DNA of 64,000 nt from Okibacterium fritillariae (GCF_900167575.1 NZ_FUZP01000001.1:496001-560000), one strand, 5' to 3'. Positions 1 through 10,040 are shown, counted from the stretch's first letter. Notes: generated by a model from the sequence alone, not told the origin. Translations and numbers: made by a program.

Positions 1-102
1 GTGGGGCGCTCGCGCTGTCCGCCCCGGGCCGTCGGCGGGTTGTTCGTGGAGCGCTCCTCGGGCCGGCCCTGGGCCGCTTGCCGGCTGTATTAGTGTGAGG
101 AG

Positions 103-621
103 GTGAGCACGTCCATCCCCGCCCCCGCCTCCTTCACCCTCGAGAACGTCGACTGGAACGACCCCCGCGCGGTCGCCCTGCGCGCCGAGATGGAAGCCGA
201 GATGGACGAGCGTTACGGCTCCTCGCACGGGGACGAGCCCGTCGAGGTCACCGAGGCCCGGATGCGCGCGCTCGCCGTCGATCCCGCGGGCGTGGTGCGA
301 ACCATCCTCGCCGTGGATGCCGGGGGCACACCCATCGGCCACGTCGGCGTTCGCTGGCTGAACGGCGTGCTCGAGGTCAAGCGCCTCATCGTCACGGGCG
401 GGCAGCGCGGGCAGGGTCTCGGTCGGGCCCTCATGGCGGCCGTCGAAGACGTCGCGCGTGCCGAGGACGAGACGCACATCATCTTGCAGACCGGCACCAA
501 GCAGCCCGAGGCTGTCGCGCTCTATGAGCGCATCGGATATCGGGCGATCCCCGTCTACGAGCCCTACCGCGAGACGATGCCGTGGTCGCTCTGCTACGAG
601 AAGTTCCTCGACGCGGTCTAA
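103..621 (+). CDS. GNAT family N-acetyltransferase
   Basis: A 172-aa single-domain GNAT protein, predicted to transfer an acetyl group from acetyl-CoA to an unknown amine. The acetyl-CoA loop is visible as RGQGLGRALM near residue 106, after the beta4 strand VKRLIV, and the C-terminal part ends in the family-typical ALYERIGYRAIPVY. The GTG start at 103 is chosen because an AGGAGG ribosome site precedes it closely and a TATTAG -10-like box lies at 88-93. It converges on the DUF998 gene downstream. The substrate cannot be read from the sequence. Confidence 0.85.
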   Translation: MSTSIPAPASFTLENVDWNDPRAVALRAEMEAEMDERYGSSHGDEPVEVTEARMRALAVDPAGVVRTILAVDAGGTPIGHVGVRWLNGVLEVKRLIVTGGQRGQGLGRALMAAVEDVARAEDETHIILQTGTKQPEAVALYERIGYRAIPVYEPYRETMPWSLCYEKFLDAV

Positions 622-701
622 CCCGACTCGCGGACGTCACCGACTCGGGGGGCTGGACCGGCTCGCGTGTGTGCCACATCGGGGCCTGGACCGACCGGGG
701 G

Positions 702-1406
702 TCAGGCCGGCTCTGAGGCGAGCCCGGAGACCTCGAGCGACGGCTCGACGGCGGGTGCCGCATCCGCGTCGGTGGCCGTCAACCCATAGATAGCGAGCCA
801 GGCCAGGGCGATCGTCATGGCGGTGAACTCGAGCACCCCTCCGATCTCGGTGCCGAGCTGGGCCACCGAGAGCAGGCCGCCGACGCTCGCCACGACGAGC
901 ATGCTGATGCCGGCCGTGGCCGAGATGCGCGCCAGGCGGCGGCGGTGGCGCAGGAAAGCGACCTGGATGCAGGCGTAGCCGCCGGCCGCGAAACCGAGCA
1001 CGGCACTCGACGTGTGCACGAGGTCTTGCACGGTGCTGCCCGACGTGAAGGGCACGGGGCAGCCGGGCGTGCACGTGACCTGCGACGCGAGCGCGAACAT
1101 GACGCACGCGAAGACGAGAGTCGCGGCGACGGGCCAGGCGCTCAACCAGCGGGTCGTCGAGCGTACCGACCGGGTGCCCAGCGCGATGAGCGTGCCGCCG
1201 ACGGCGATGCCGAGCAGCGACGCGTTGAACCAGGGGGCCGTGGCGACACCGGTGGCGCCCAACTCGCTGACATAGACGGGGCGCCCGGCCACCACGCGCA
1301 GCGTCCAGACGGTGACGATGGCCGCGATGATGAGGATTGCTCCGGTCACGCGCAGACGGTGCGGATGCCGAGGCGCGCCGCGTTGCAGATCGTTCGCCAC
1401 CGACAT
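702..1406 (-). CDS. DUF998-like integral membrane protein
   Basis: A 234-aa protein with about six hydrophobic segments, resembling the DUF998 family of actinobacterial membrane proteins of unknown function. A Cys pair lies in a short extracytoplasmic loop (VTCTPGCP), followed by an HTSSAVLGF segment typical of the family. ATG at 1406 is preferred over the upstream in-frame start because the extra residues are Arg-rich and unlike a membrane protein N-terminus. It lies downstream of the trhO-like gene on the same strand with a 120-nt gap. Function unknown. Confidence 0.7.
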   Translation of the reverse strand: MSVANDLQRGAPRHPHRLRVTGAILIIAAIVTVWTLRVVAGRPVYVSELGATGVATAPWFNASLLGIAVGGTLIALGTRSVRSTTRWLSAWPVAATLVFACVMFALASQVTCTPGCPVPFTSGSTVQDLVHTSSAVLGFAAGGYACIQVAFLRHRRRLARISATAGISMLVVASVGGLLSVAQLGTEIGGVLEFTAMTIALAWLAIYGLTATDADAAPAVEPSLEVSGLASEPA

Positions 1407-1526
1407 CCCCGTTCTCGCACGGCAGGGCCGGCGTCTCGCGCCCACCGAGCGGTCGACCGTCCGTCGATCGTACTCATTCGACCCGGACCGGGAAAACCCC
1501 CGGCGGGCGAAACCTCCCGAGCGCGG

Positions 1527-2450
1527 TCAGTGCGCAGCGTCCGCCGCCGTCGAGGCCGCCGCCGCGTGCGCCGCGCAGAACACCGACGCGGGGTCGTGCA
1601 ACTCGCACACGACCAGCTGCTCGCGGCAGGAGGCATCCGCGCAGTTCTGCATGCGCTTGGTCGACGCACCGCAGACCGCACAGGCACCGATAACGGCCGC
1701 GTGATCGCTGAACTCGAGCGACATGCGCTTGTCGAACACGTAGAGCGACCCCTCCCAGAGACCGTCGTCGCCGAACTGCTCGCCATAGCGCACGATGCCG
1801 CCGTCGAGTTGATAGACCTCGCCGAACCCGCGCGAGGTCATGAGGCTCGACAGCACCTCGCAGCGGATGCCGCCCGTGCAATAGGTGACGACGGGTTTGC
1901 CCTTGAGGTGGTCGTATTCGCCCGAATCGAGCGCGGCGACGAACTCGCGCGTGTTGGAGACGTCGGGCACCACGGCATCCTTGAACCGCCCGATCTCGGC
2001 CTCGAACTTGTTGCGGCCGTCGAAGAACACGACGTCGTCTCGGCTCTGCACGAGCTCGTGAAGCTCCTCGGGCTGCAGATGGATGCCGCCACCCACCACT
2101 CCGGCCTCGTCGACGACCAGCTCGTCGGGCGCGCCGAACGACACGATCTCGTCGCGCACCTTCACGGTCAGCTTGGGGAAGTCGAGGCTGCGGCCCTCGG
2201 CGTCGAGACCCGAGCCGTCTGACCACTTCACATCGAGGTTCTTGAACGGCGCGAACTCTTGTGTGCCCCGCAGGTAGCGCTTCACGGCGTCGATCTCGCC
2301 GCCCACCGTGCCGTTGATGCCGTGCTTCGAGAGCAGGATGCGGCCACGCACGCCCCAGCGATCGGCCAGTTCGCGCTGCCACAGGCGCACCGCTTCGGGG
2401 TCGGCGAGCGGCGTGAACGCGTAGTAGAGCAGGATCTTGGAGAGGGCCAC
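1527..2450 (-). CDS. trhO: tRNA uridine(34) hydroxylase, rhodanese-type (TrhO/YceA)
   Basis: A 307-aa cytoplasmic protein of the TrhO/YceA family, which in bacteria performs O2-dependent 5-hydroxylation of U34 in tRNA as the first step of cmo5U/mo5U formation. Visible features are the N-terminal domain ([14 protein letters not shown], residues 38-51), the rhodanese domain with FFDGRN (about 142-147), and the catalytic loop CTGGIRCE with Cys191 and Cys197. The C-terminus has four or more Cys residues ([13 protein letters not shown]) that may bind metal. Length is normal for the family. The tail ends in an Ala-rich stretch. Confidence 0.9.
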   Translation of the reverse strand: MALSKILLYYAFTPLADPEAVRLWQRELADRWGVRGRILLSKHGINGTVGGEIDAVKRYLRGTQEFAPFKNLDVKWSDGSGLDAEGRSLDFPKLTVKVRDEIVSFGAPDELVVDEAGVVGGGIHLQPEELHELVQSRDDVVFFDGRNKFEAEIGRFKDAVVPDVSNTREFVAALDSGEYDHLKGKPVVTYCTGGIRCEVLSSLMTSRGFGEVYQLDGGIVRYGEQFGDDGLWEGSLYVFDKRMSLEFSDHAAVIGACAVCGASTKRMQNCADASCREQLVVCELHDPASVFCAAHAAAASTAADAAH

Positions 2451-2479
2451 CCGACGATTTTACGCGCGGTCGGTCGGGG

Positions 2480-3367
2480 TCACTCCGACACCCAGTTCTC
2501 GCCGTTCAGCGGGAAACCGTCGCGTCCGCCCCGGCCGGCACCGCGGATGGCCCAGGGGAGGCCGGTCGCGAGCGTGGCGCCCGAGCGGTCCTGGCGTTGG
2601 ACGTGCAGATGAGGCTCGGACGAGTTGCCGCTGTTGCCGCACGCCGCGAGCACGTCTCCCGCGCGCATCCGATCGCCCACGTTCACGCGAACCGAGCCGC
2701 GTTGCAGGTGCCCGTAGGTGAAGAACGTGCCGTCGTCGAGGCGCAGCACCACGTGGTTTCCGATCATCTTGCGGGGGCCGCCGATGCTGCGCAGGAAACC
2801 CTCGATGACGGTCATGTAGAGGATGGCGTCCCAGGAGTAGCGCGTCTTGTGGTCGACCTCGGCGTCGTGCCGGGCGACGACCGTGGCAGCGGCGACGGCG
2901 TGCACCGGCAGGCCGAAGCCCGGGAAATCGGTGGGCGGGAGGTAGCCCGTGACCGTGCGGCCGTAGACCGGGCGGTGGCGGTCGTCGGGGATGCCGATCA
3001 GGTCGACGGCCCAGGTCTGGCCGAGCGTGTGCAGGCCGTGGCTCGGCGTGGCGGAGGCTGGCGAGTTGACGGCCTGCCAGCGCCCGCGCACGGGCGAGTC
3101 GACCACGATCGAACCCTCGCGCACGATCGGCGACGCGCTGCCAAAGTAGGCGCCGAGAGCGATGAGCAGCGCTCCCACCATGCCGAGCACCGCCGGCACG
3201 AGCCGGGCGTCGACGCCGGACACGACGATGGCGACCTGCAGCAGGAGCGCGCAGCCGATGACGATGAGACCCGCGGTGGGCGCAGCTCCGCGCAGCCAGG
3301 CGTGCGGGCGCGGGCGGGGCTCGGTCGAGGCTGCGGGCGGGATGCTGGGCGAGGCGGGAGAAGACAT
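2480..3367 (-). CDS. M23 family metallopeptidase, membrane-anchored
   Basis: A 295-aa protein with two N-terminal membrane segments (about residues 31-51 and 57-77) and a C-terminal LytM/M23 domain predicted to face the cell wall. Candidate zinc ligands are His113 and Asp122 (HTLGQTWAVD) and the HLH of EPHLHVQ, and the lipoyl-like fold signature TYGHLQRG...VGD is present. M23 enzymes cleave peptidoglycan cross-bridges or act as regulators. The ATG at 3367 follows the AI-2E-type gene by 35 nt on the same strand, so the two are probably cotranscribed. The reading frame stays open far upstream, which is a GC effect. Confidence 0.8.
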   Translation of the reverse strand: MSSPASPSIPPAASTEPRPRPHAWLRGAAPTAGLIVIGCALLLQVAIVVSGVDARLVPAVLGMVGALLIALGAYFGSASPIVREGSIVVDSPVRGRWQAVNSPASATPSHGLHTLGQTWAVDLIGIPDDRHRPVYGRTVTGYLPPTDFPGFGLPVHAVAAATVVARHDAEVDHKTRYSWDAILYMTVIEGFLRSIGGPRKMIGNHVVLRLDDGTFFTYGHLQRGSVRVNVGDRMRAGDVLAACGNSGNSSEPHLHVQRQDRSGATLATGLPWAIRGAGRGGRDGFPLNGENWVSE

Positions 3368-3402
3368 CCCGACAAGCCTAGGGGAGAGGGGTTTGGGCCG
3401 GC

Positions 3403-4575
3403 TCAGGCGCCCTTGCGTCGCGAGATCGCGGGCAGGTGCGAACCGGGCACGTCGTCCTCGTTCCACGTCTTGATGATCGCCCACGCCACGGCCGCGATGG
3501 GCACCGACAGGATGGCGCCGATGATGCCACCCAGGATGGTGCCGGCGGCCAGAGCGATCAGGATGACGAGCGGGTGCAGCTTGAGCGACTTGCCCATCAC
3601 GATGGGCTGCAGAAAGTTGCCCTCGAGCTGGTTCACGCCGACCACGGCCACGACCACCCAGACGGCGGCCCAGAGCCCGTTGGTGACGAGCGCCACGAGG
3701 GCCGCGAGGATGCCGGCGACGGTCGCACCCACGATGGGGATGAACGCACCGATGAAGACGATGACGGCCAGCGGGATGGCGAGCGGAATCTGCAGGATCG
3801 ACAGCACGATGCCGATGCCGACCGCGTCGACGAGGGCCACGATCGCGGTGCCGCGCACATAGCCGCCGAAGACCGAGACCGAGCGGCTGCCGATGCGCTC
3901 GAAGCGCTGGTGGTTGTGCGGCGAGAGCGGCTTGATGAGGAAGGCCCACATCTCGGGGCCGTCCTTGAGGAAGAAGAAGAGCACGACGACGCCCAGCGCG
4001 ACGGCCGTGGCGATCTCGCCGACGACCGTGACCCCGGCGAGCGCACCCGAACCGAACTGGCTCGACGTGAGGAAGTCGGTGGCGGTCTTCTGCAGGTCCT
4101 GCAGGTGCGCCTCGTCGATCGGCAGGTTCGTGGTCTGCAGCCACTTCTGCACCTGATCGACACCGTCCTCGGCACTCTTCACGAGCGACGACCACTGGTT
4201 CTGCACGGCGAAGACGATGAGCGTGATGACGCCGCCGATGACGACGATGGCCAGCACGAGCGCCACCCAGGTGGCCACGATCGAGGGCACGCCTCGTTTG
4301 CGCATGAAGGCGATGAGCGGATGCAGAGCCGAGGCCAGGATCAGCGCGATGATCACCGGGATGACGACGACCTTCAGGTTGATGAGGGCGAAGATCAGGG
4401 CGACGGCGAGCAGCAGAACGGCGATGATCTGGATGCTGCGGGTCGCGGTGCGACCGAGGTTGTCGGTCCACATGGTGCGCAGCCCCGGCTTCGGGTCGCT
4501 CGGAATGGGGGCGACGGGAGCGCTCGTCTGCGCGCTCTTCACGGTCTTCTTGCGGAACATCGGGTCCTCGTTCAT
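3403..4575 (-). CDS. AI-2E family transporter-like membrane protein
   Basis: A 390-aa polytopic protein of the AI-2E transporter (PerM/YdiK/TqsA) family, with about eight hydrophobic segments, a soluble central loop (about residues 130-200), and the family signature around FFFLKDGPEMW. The C-terminal half includes GAFIPIVGATVAG and LEGNFLQPIVMGK, both typical of the family. Members have been linked to autoinducer-2 export or sodium/proton antiport; the substrate here is unknown. A second, divergent paralogue lies at 58570-59886. Confidence 0.85.
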   Translation of the reverse strand: MNEDPMFRKKTVKSAQTSAPVAPIPSDPKPGLRTMWTDNLGRTATRSIQIIAVLLLAVALIFALINLKVVVIPVIIALILASALHPLIAFMRKRGVPSIVATWVALVLAIVVIGGVITLIVFAVQNQWSSLVKSAEDGVDQVQKWLQTTNLPIDEAHLQDLQKTATDFLTSSQFGSGALAGVTVVGEIATAVALGVVVLFFFLKDGPEMWAFLIKPLSPHNHQRFERIGSRSVSVFGGYVRGTAIVALVDAVGIGIVLSILQIPLAIPLAVIVFIGAFIPIVGATVAGILAALVALVTNGLWAAVWVVVAVVGVNQLEGNFLQPIVMGKSLKLHPLVILIALAAGTILGGIIGAILSVPIAAVAWAIIKTWNEDDVPGSHLPAISRRKGA

Positions 4576-4758
4576 GCGTCGTGGCGTCGGCGTGCGGCGT
4601 CGGCCATCCTGATCCGGTCACGGCCAGCCTATGCCGCGCGTGTCGCGGGGGCGCGAAAACGGGCGGGGGTTGCGCTCGCCGACAAACTCTCGGAGTGCTC
4701 GGATGGCGGCGGCGTAGGGTGTCTCTACCGACGCACGATCCCTGGAACGGAGTAGTCA

Positions 4759-5301
4759 ATGTACGATTACGATCCCTACGCCCGGCTCGACGAAGTGCCC
4801 TCGTTCACGCTCACGTCGACCGATGTCACCGACGGCGAGCCGCTCGCGCTGGCCCAGTACGCCGCCGATTCGGGTGGCGACGAGGTCTCGCCGCAGCTCA
4901 GCTGGTCGGGCTTCCCGGCCGAGACCAAGAGCTTCGCCGTGACCGTCTATGACCCGGATGCGCCGACGGGTTCCGGCTTCTGGCACTGGGCCGTGTTCAA
5001 TATCCCGGCCGACGTCACCGACCTGCCGAGCGGAGCCGGCGCGCCGGACAGCGACGCCCTGCCCGACACCGCCATCACGCTGCCCAACGAGCTGCGCCTG
5101 ACGAGCTTCGCGGGTGCCGCCCCGCCCGAGGGAACGGGTGAGCACCGCTACTACGTGGTCGTGCACGCCGTCGACGTGCCCGAACTCGACATCGACCGTG
5201 AGTCGACGCCCGCCGTGCTGGGATTCAACCTGCACTTCCACACGCTGGCGCGCGCCATCCTGGTCGGCACCGGTTCGTTCGGTCAGGGCAGCGGGGAGTA
5301 G
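4759..5301 (+). CDS. YbhB/YbcL-type PEBP family protein
   Basis: A 180-aa phosphatidylethanolamine-binding-protein homologue of the Raf-kinase-inhibitor-like YbhB/YbcL group. The anion/ligand pocket motifs are visible: the family's [13 protein letters not shown] block (about residues 70-82), then the [11 protein letters not shown] strand near the C-terminus. Bacterial members are cytoplasmic and of uncertain ligand. The start has a GGAG site a few bases upstream. Only 2 nt separate it from the thiolase gene, so it probably heads the 4759-9972 transcription unit. Confidence 0.88.
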   Translation: MYDYDPYARLDEVPSFTLTSTDVTDGEPLALAQYAADSGGDEVSPQLSWSGFPAETKSFAVTVYDPDAPTGSGFWHWAVFNIPADVTDLPSGAGAPDSDALPDTAITLPNELRLTSFAGAAPPEGTGEHRYYVVVHAVDVPELDIDRESTPAVLGFNLHFHTLARAILVGTGSFGQGSGE

Positions 5302-5303
5302 TC

Positions 5304-6485
5304 ATGCCGCACGCAGTCATCGTCGACGCCGTGCGCACCCCCTCCGGCCGGGGAAAACCGGGCGGAGCCCTGTCACAGGTGCACCCCGTCGACCTGTTCG
5401 CGGGCACCCTGCGCGCCCTCGTGTCGCGCAACGATCTCGACCCGGCCCTCGTCGACGACGTCATCGGCGGATGCGTCACGCAATCGGGTCGGCAATCGGT
5501 CAACGTCACACGCAACGCCGTGCTGGCCGCCGGTTTCCCCGTCGAGGTGCCCGCCACCACGATCGATCGGCAGTGCGGTTCGAGCCAGCAGGCCGTCGCG
5601 TTCGCGGCGCAGGGTGTGATCGCGGGAGCCTACGACATCGTCATCGCGGGCGGCGTGGAGTCCATGTCATCCACGCCCATCGGCCAGGCGCAGGGCGGCG
5701 CGGATGCCTCGGGCCCCCTGTTGCACGAACGCTACCCCGACGGCCTCGTGCACCAGGGCATCTCGGCCGAGCTCGTCGCCGCCCGCTGGGGTTTCAGCCG
5801 CCGCCAGCTCGACGAATACGCCGCACGCTCACACGAACGTGCAGCCCGGGCCCGCGACGCCGGCGGTTTCGACCGCGAGATCGTGCCCGTGCAGGTGCCG
5901 GGCGGCCCCCTCGTCGACCGCGACGAGACGGTGCGCGCCGCGACCACCGCCGACGGCCTCGCCTCCCTGCCCGCCGCCTTTCGCGACGCCCAGTTCTGCG
6001 CGCGCTTCCCCGAGATCCGCTGGAGCATCACGGCCGGCAATGCGTCGCCCCTCACCGACGGCGCCTCGGCCGTGCTCATCATGAGCGAGGAGGCCGCGGC
6101 CCGGCACGGGTTCACGCCGCGCGCCCGCTTCCATGCCTCGCGTGTGGTCGGCAGCGACCCCATCGAGATGCTCACGGGCATCATTCCGGCCACGCGACAG
6201 ATCCTCGAGCGCACGGGGTTGAGCCTCGACGACATCGATGCCTTCGAGGTGAACGAGGCCTTCGCGCCCGTGCCCCTGGCGTGGCAGCACGACCTGGGCG
6301 CGTCGGATGAGCGACTGAACCCCAAGGGCGGGGCGATCGCGCTCGGACATCCGCTCGGCGCTTCGGGCACCAAACTGCTGGCCACCCTGATCGGCCAGCT
6401 CGAAGACACGGGCGGGCGCTGGGGCCTGCAGACCATGTGCGAGGGCGGCGGCATGGCCAACGCCACCATCATCGAGAGGCTCTGA
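5304..6485 (+). CDS. Thiolase (acetyl-CoA C-acyltransferase)
   Basis: A 393-aa thiolase of normal length. The nucleophile is Cys91 in DRQCGSSQQ, the second catalytic His is in GHPLGASG (about residue 349), and the second Cys is Cys379 in CEGGGMAN. Thiolases catalyse reversible thiolytic cleavage of 3-ketoacyl-CoA. Together with the SDR immediately downstream (overlapping ribosome site) and the methylcitrate genes, it probably serves degradation of short or branched acyl-CoA to acetyl-CoA and propionyl-CoA. Biosynthetic versus degradative direction is an inference from context. Confidence 0.92.
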   Translation: MPHAVIVDAVRTPSGRGKPGGALSQVHPVDLFAGTLRALVSRNDLDPALVDDVIGGCVTQSGRQSVNVTRNAVLAAGFPVEVPATTIDRQCGSSQQAVAFAAQGVIAGAYDIVIAGGVESMSSTPIGQAQGGADASGPLLHERYPDGLVHQGISAELVAARWGFSRRQLDEYAARSHERAARARDAGGFDREIVPVQVPGGPLVDRDETVRAATTADGLASLPAAFRDAQFCARFPEIRWSITAGNASPLTDGASAVLIMSEEAAARHGFTPRARFHASRVVGSDPIEMLTGIIPATRQILERTGLSLDDIDAFEVNEAFAPVPLAWQHDLGASDERLNPKGGAIALGHPLGASGTKLLATLIGQLEDTGGRWGLQTMCEGGGMANATIIERL

Positions 6486-6487
6486 GG

Positions 6488-7462
6488 ATGAGATACGCGA
6501 AGATGTCGGCGATCGTCACGGGAGCCGCATCCGGGCTCGGGCGGGCGACCGCCACGCGGCTCGCGGCGGCCGGCATGCACGTGGTGCTCGTCGATCTGCC
6601 GACCTCCGATGGAGCCGCCGTTGCCGAGGAGTTGCGCACGAATCGCCCCGGGGCCTCGGCGGCGGGCGGGTCGGATGTCGCGGCGAGCGGTTCCGGCGCG
6701 GGCTCGGCCCCTCCGGCAGCCGCCGCTCAGGCCGTCGCGCGCACCTCGCGTCGCCGCACCGACCGTCGCACCGACAAGCACCTGCCCCGCATCGAATTCG
6801 CGCCCGCCGACGTCACCGACGAGAAGCAGGTCGCGGCGGCCGTGGGGCTCGCCACCGAGCTCGCGCCGCTCCGCGTCGTCGTCAACTGTGCGGGCATCGC
6901 GACACCCGCCAAGCTGCTCGGTAGGGATGGGCCGCTCGATCTCGCGGCGTTCGACCGGGTTCTGCGCGTGAACGTGCTGGGCACCGTGAACGTCACGCGT
7001 TTGGCGGCACAGGCGATGGCCGATGACGCCGGGGCGGGGCGGGGATCCCCACGCGGACCCGGAGCCGGAGCCGGAACGGCCTCAGTGACCCGCGACGACG
7101 CCGTCCCCGACCGCGGCGTCATCATCAACACAGCCTCCGTCGCGGCCTTCGACGGTCAGATCGGCCAGCCGGCCTACGCCGCATCGAAGGGCGCCATCCA
7201 CTCGCTCACGCTTCCCCTGGCCCGCGAACTCGCGCGCTACGGCATCCGCGTGAACACCATCGCGCCGGGCATCTTCGAGACGCCGCTCATGCTGGGCCTG
7301 CCCGAACGAGCCCGCGCCTCGCTCGGCGAACAGGTGCCCTACCCGCAGCGCCTGGGCCTGCCCGACGAGTTCGCGCAGCTCGTCGAGTCCATCGCCGAGA
7401 ACGCCTATCTCAACGGCGAGACCATCCGCCTCGACGGCGCGATCCGCATGGCGCCGCGCTAG
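6488..7462 (+). CDS. SDR dehydrogenase (HADH type 2-like) with low-complexity insertions
   Basis: A 324-aa short-chain dehydrogenase resembling type II 3-hydroxyacyl-CoA dehydrogenases. The nucleotide loop TGAASGLG lies at 11-18, NCAG at 133-136, and the catalytic residues are Ser217, Tyr230 and Lys234. Two Ala/Gly/Ser/Arg-rich stretches (about 51-99 and 179-205) interrupt the fold where relatives have short loops, making it some 70 residues longer than usual. The ATG at 6488, two bases after the thiolase stop, uses a GAGG just upstream. It pairs naturally with the thiolase as the preceding beta-oxidation step. Confidence 0.87.
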   Translation: MRYAKMSAIVTGAASGLGRATATRLAAAGMHVVLVDLPTSDGAAVAEELRTNRPGASAAGGSDVAASGSGAGSAPPAAAAQAVARTSRRRTDRRTDKHLPRIEFAPADVTDEKQVAAAVGLATELAPLRVVVNCAGIATPAKLLGRDGPLDLAAFDRVLRVNVLGTVNVTRLAAQAMADDAGAGRGSPRGPGAGAGTASVTRDDAVPDRGVIINTASVAAFDGQIGQPAYAASKGAIHSLTLPLARELARYGIRVNTIAPGIFETPLMLGLPERARASLGEQVPYPQRLGLPDEFAQLVESIAENAYLNGETIRLDGAIRMAPR

Positions 7463-7529
7463 GTAGGCTGGATGGGTCGACACCGCGGTCGCCCGCGGGC
7501 GGCAACGCTCCTCCCACGAAAGGCCCCCG

Positions 7530-9053
7530 ATGTCCACCACCACCGTTCGCACCCACCCGAGTGGCGACAACCTCGAGCGCTCCGAGCAGCTGGCCTGGAA
7601 GATCGCCCAGGTCGCCGTCGACGACGTGGCGGTGAGCGACGAGGTCACCGAGATGGTGATCAACCGCGTGATCGACAATGCCGCGGTGGCTGCGGCATCC
7701 CTCACGCGCTCGCCCGTCGTCTCGGCCCGGTCGCAGGCGCTCGCCCACCCCGTGTCGGTGGGCGGTCAGGGCTCGACGGTTTTCGGCCCGGCCGCCTCGC
7801 GCCGCGTCTCGCCCGAGTGGGCCGCGTGGGCCAACGGTGTGGCGGTGCGCGAACTCGACTACCACGACACGTTCCTGGCGGCCGAGTACTCGCACCCCGG
7901 TGACAACATCCCGCCCATCGTCGCGGTCGCCCAGCACGTGGGCGCCACCGGTCACGACCTCGTGCGCGGCATCGCCACGGGCTACGAGATCCAGATCGAC
8001 CTCGTGCGCTCCATCAGCCTGCACGCCCACAAGATCGACCACGTCGCGCACCTCGGCCCCTCGGCCGCCGCCGGCATCGGCACCCTGCTCGGCCTGCCCG
8101 CCGAGACGATCTTCCAGGCCGTCGGCCAGGCGCTGCACACCACCACGGCCACGCGCCAATCCCGCAAGGGCGAGATCTCGACGTGGAAGGCGCACGCCCC
8201 CGCCTTCGCCGGCAAGATGGCCATCGAGGCCGTCGACCGGGCCATGCGCGGGCAGACGTCTCCCGTGCCCATCTACGAGGGCGAAGACGGCGTGATCGCC
8301 TGGCTGCTGGGCGGCCCCGAGGCGTCCTACGAGGTGTGGCTGCCCGATGCGGGCGAGCAGAAGCGCAGCATCCTCGACAGCTACACGAAAGAGCATTCGG
8401 CCGAATACCAGGCGCAGGCGCTCATCGACCTGGCCCGCCGCCTGCACGGCAGCCACCCCGAACTCGCCGACCCCGCCAACGTCGAGCGCATCGTCATCCA
8501 CACCTCGCACCACACGCACAACGTGATCGGGTCGGGCGCCGGCGACCCGCAGAAGTACGACCCCCAGGCCACGCGCGAGACGCTCGACCACTCGGTGCCC
8601 TACATCTTCGCCGTCGCGCTGCAGGATGGCGCGTGGCACCACGTCGACTCCTACACGCCGGCGCGCGCCTCCCGCCCCGACACCGTCGCCCTGTGGCACA
8701 AGATCACCACGGCCGAAGACCCCGAGTGGACGCGCCACTACCACTCGACCGACCCCGCCGAGAAGGCCTTCGGCGGCCGCGTCGAGATCGAGCTGACCGA
8801 CGGCACGCGCATCGTCGACGAGATCGCCGTGGCCGACGCCCACCCCCTCGGCGCCCGGCCGTTCGGGCGCGCCGACTACATCGCCAAATTCCGCATGCTC
8901 GCCGCCCCCGTGCTCGACGAGAGCGAGATCGAGCGCTTCCTCGCGCTCGCCGAGCGGCTGCCCGAGCTCACGGCCGACGAAGTGGGTCAGCTCACCATCC
9001 AGGCCGCCCCGGGCGTGCTCGCCTCGATCGAACCGCCGCACGGCCTCTTCTAA
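7530..9053 (+). CDS. prpD: 2-methylcitrate dehydratase (MmgE/PrpD family)
   Basis: A 507-aa MmgE/PrpD-family enzyme, predicted to dehydrate 2-methylcitrate to 2-methyl-cis-aconitate in propionate breakdown. Family features include [17 protein letters not shown] (about residues 109-125), with the conserved Asp/His cluster, and [12 protein letters not shown]. Length matches bacterial PrpD. A TAGGCT box at 7464-7469 in the 67-nt gap may give it its own promoter. It is followed after 19 nt by the methylisocitrate lyase gene. Confidence 0.93.
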   Translation: MSTTTVRTHPSGDNLERSEQLAWKIAQVAVDDVAVSDEVTEMVINRVIDNAAVAAASLTRSPVVSARSQALAHPVSVGGQGSTVFGPAASRRVSPEWAAWANGVAVRELDYHDTFLAAEYSHPGDNIPPIVAVAQHVGATGHDLVRGIATGYEIQIDLVRSISLHAHKIDHVAHLGPSAAAGIGTLLGLPAETIFQAVGQALHTTTATRQSRKGEISTWKAHAPAFAGKMAIEAVDRAMRGQTSPVPIYEGEDGVIAWLLGGPEASYEVWLPDAGEQKRSILDSYTKEHSAEYQAQALIDLARRLHGSHPELADPANVERIVIHTSHHTHNVIGSGAGDPQKYDPQATRETLDHSVPYIFAVALQDGAWHHVDSYTPARASRPDTVALWHKITTAEDPEWTRHYHSTDPAEKAFGGRVEIELTDGTRIVDEIAVADAHPLGARPFGRADYIAKFRMLAAPVLDESEIERFLALAERLPELTADEVGQLTIQAAPGVLASIEPPHGLF

Positions 9054-9072
9054 ACGGCCCCGAAGGAGAACA

Positions 9073-9972
9073 ATGCTCTACGCCACCACATCGCCCGCCG
9101 AGAAGCGCCGCCTGTTCCGCGAGCGACTCGCCACGGGCGAGCTGCTGCGATTTCCCGGCGCCTTTAACCCGCTCACCGCGCGCCTGATCGAACGCAAAGG
9201 CTTCGACGGCGTCTACATCTCGGGCGCGGTGCTGAGCGCCGACCTCGGCCTGCCCGACATCGGGCTCACGACGCTGAGTGAGGTGGCCGGGCGGTCGAAA
9301 CAGATCGCCCGCATGACCGAGCTGCCCGCCATCGTCGACGCGGACACCGGCTTCGGCGAGCCCATGAACGTGGCGCGCACCATCCAAGAGCTGGAAGATG
9401 CCGGCCTGGCCGGAACCCACATCGAAGACCAGGTCAACCCGAAGCGCTGCGGGCACCTCGACGGCAAACAGGTGGTCGACGAGCAGACGGCGCTCAAGCG
9501 CATCCGGGCCGCCGTCGATGCGCGCCGCGACCCCAACTTTCTCATCATGGCGCGCACCGACATCCGCGCCGTGGATGGCCTCGACGCCGCCATCGACCGC
9601 GCCAAAGCCTTGGTGGATGCCGGAGCCGACGCCATCTTCCCCGAGGCCATGCGCGACCTCAACGAGTTCGAGGCCGTGCGCCGAGCCGTCGACGTGCCGA
9701 TCCTGGCCAATATGACCGAGTTCGGCAAGAGCGAGCTGTTCACGACCGAGCAGCTGGCATCGGTGGGCGTGAACATCGTCATCTGGCCCGTGTCGCTGCT
9801 GCGCATGGCCGTGGGCGCGGCCGAACGTGCGCTCGACACGCTCAACGAGGTGGGCACGCTGTCGTCGCAGCTCGGCGAGATGCAGCACCGCGCCGACCTC
9901 TACGACCTCATCGACTACGAGGGCTACAACCACTTCGACAACTCGGTCTACACGTTCCGCATCGAGAAGTAG
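9073..9972 (+). CDS. prpB: Methylisocitrate lyase
   Basis: A 299-aa isocitrate lyase/PEP mutase-superfamily enzyme, which splits 2-methylisocitrate into pyruvate and succinate. The catalytic loop KRCGH is at residues 124-128 (Cys126), and the metal-binding DADTGFG is at 89-95. The GGAG ribosome site precedes ATG 9073. It ends the plus-strand run at a strong terminator (10001-10040). Methylcitrate synthase (10777) completes the cycle beyond an intervening minus-strand gene. Confidence 0.95.
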   Translation: MLYATTSPAEKRRLFRERLATGELLRFPGAFNPLTARLIERKGFDGVYISGAVLSADLGLPDIGLTTLSEVAGRSKQIARMTELPAIVDADTGFGEPMNVARTIQELEDAGLAGTHIEDQVNPKRCGHLDGKQVVDEQTALKRIRAAVDARRDPNFLIMARTDIRAVDGLDAAIDRAKALVDAGADAIFPEAMRDLNEFEAVRRAVDVPILANMTEFGKSELFTTEQLASVGVNIVIWPVSLLRMAVGAAERALDTLNEVGTLSSQLGEMQHRADLYDLIDYEGYNHFDNSVYTFRIEK

Positions 9973-10000
9973 CCGGCAGCTTCACCGCGTCCTGTCGCGC

Positions 10001-10040
10001 AGAAACGCCCGCCCCCGGATGCTCGGGGCGGGCGTTTCTC
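10001..10040. terminator. Bidirectional terminator between prpB and the DUF4190-like gene
   Basis: A near-perfect hairpin: AAACGCCCGCCCC pairs with GGGGCGGGCGTTT across a short loop, flanked by AGA and TCT. It lies between converging genes, so it can serve both strands. Confidence 0.85.

Noticed and set aside
3436-4755. Long plus-strand open frame opposite the AI-2E-type gene
   Set aside because: Its product is Asp/His/Arg-rich without any motif and mirrors the coding strand, a common high-GC artefact. The same reason removes other long antisense frames in the window.
2480-4759. A single 759-codon open frame on the minus strand
   Set aside because: Only its last 295 codons (from 3367) have protein-like sequence, namely the M23 peptidase. 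The rest is the Arg/His-rich shadow of the AI-2E-type gene in another frame.
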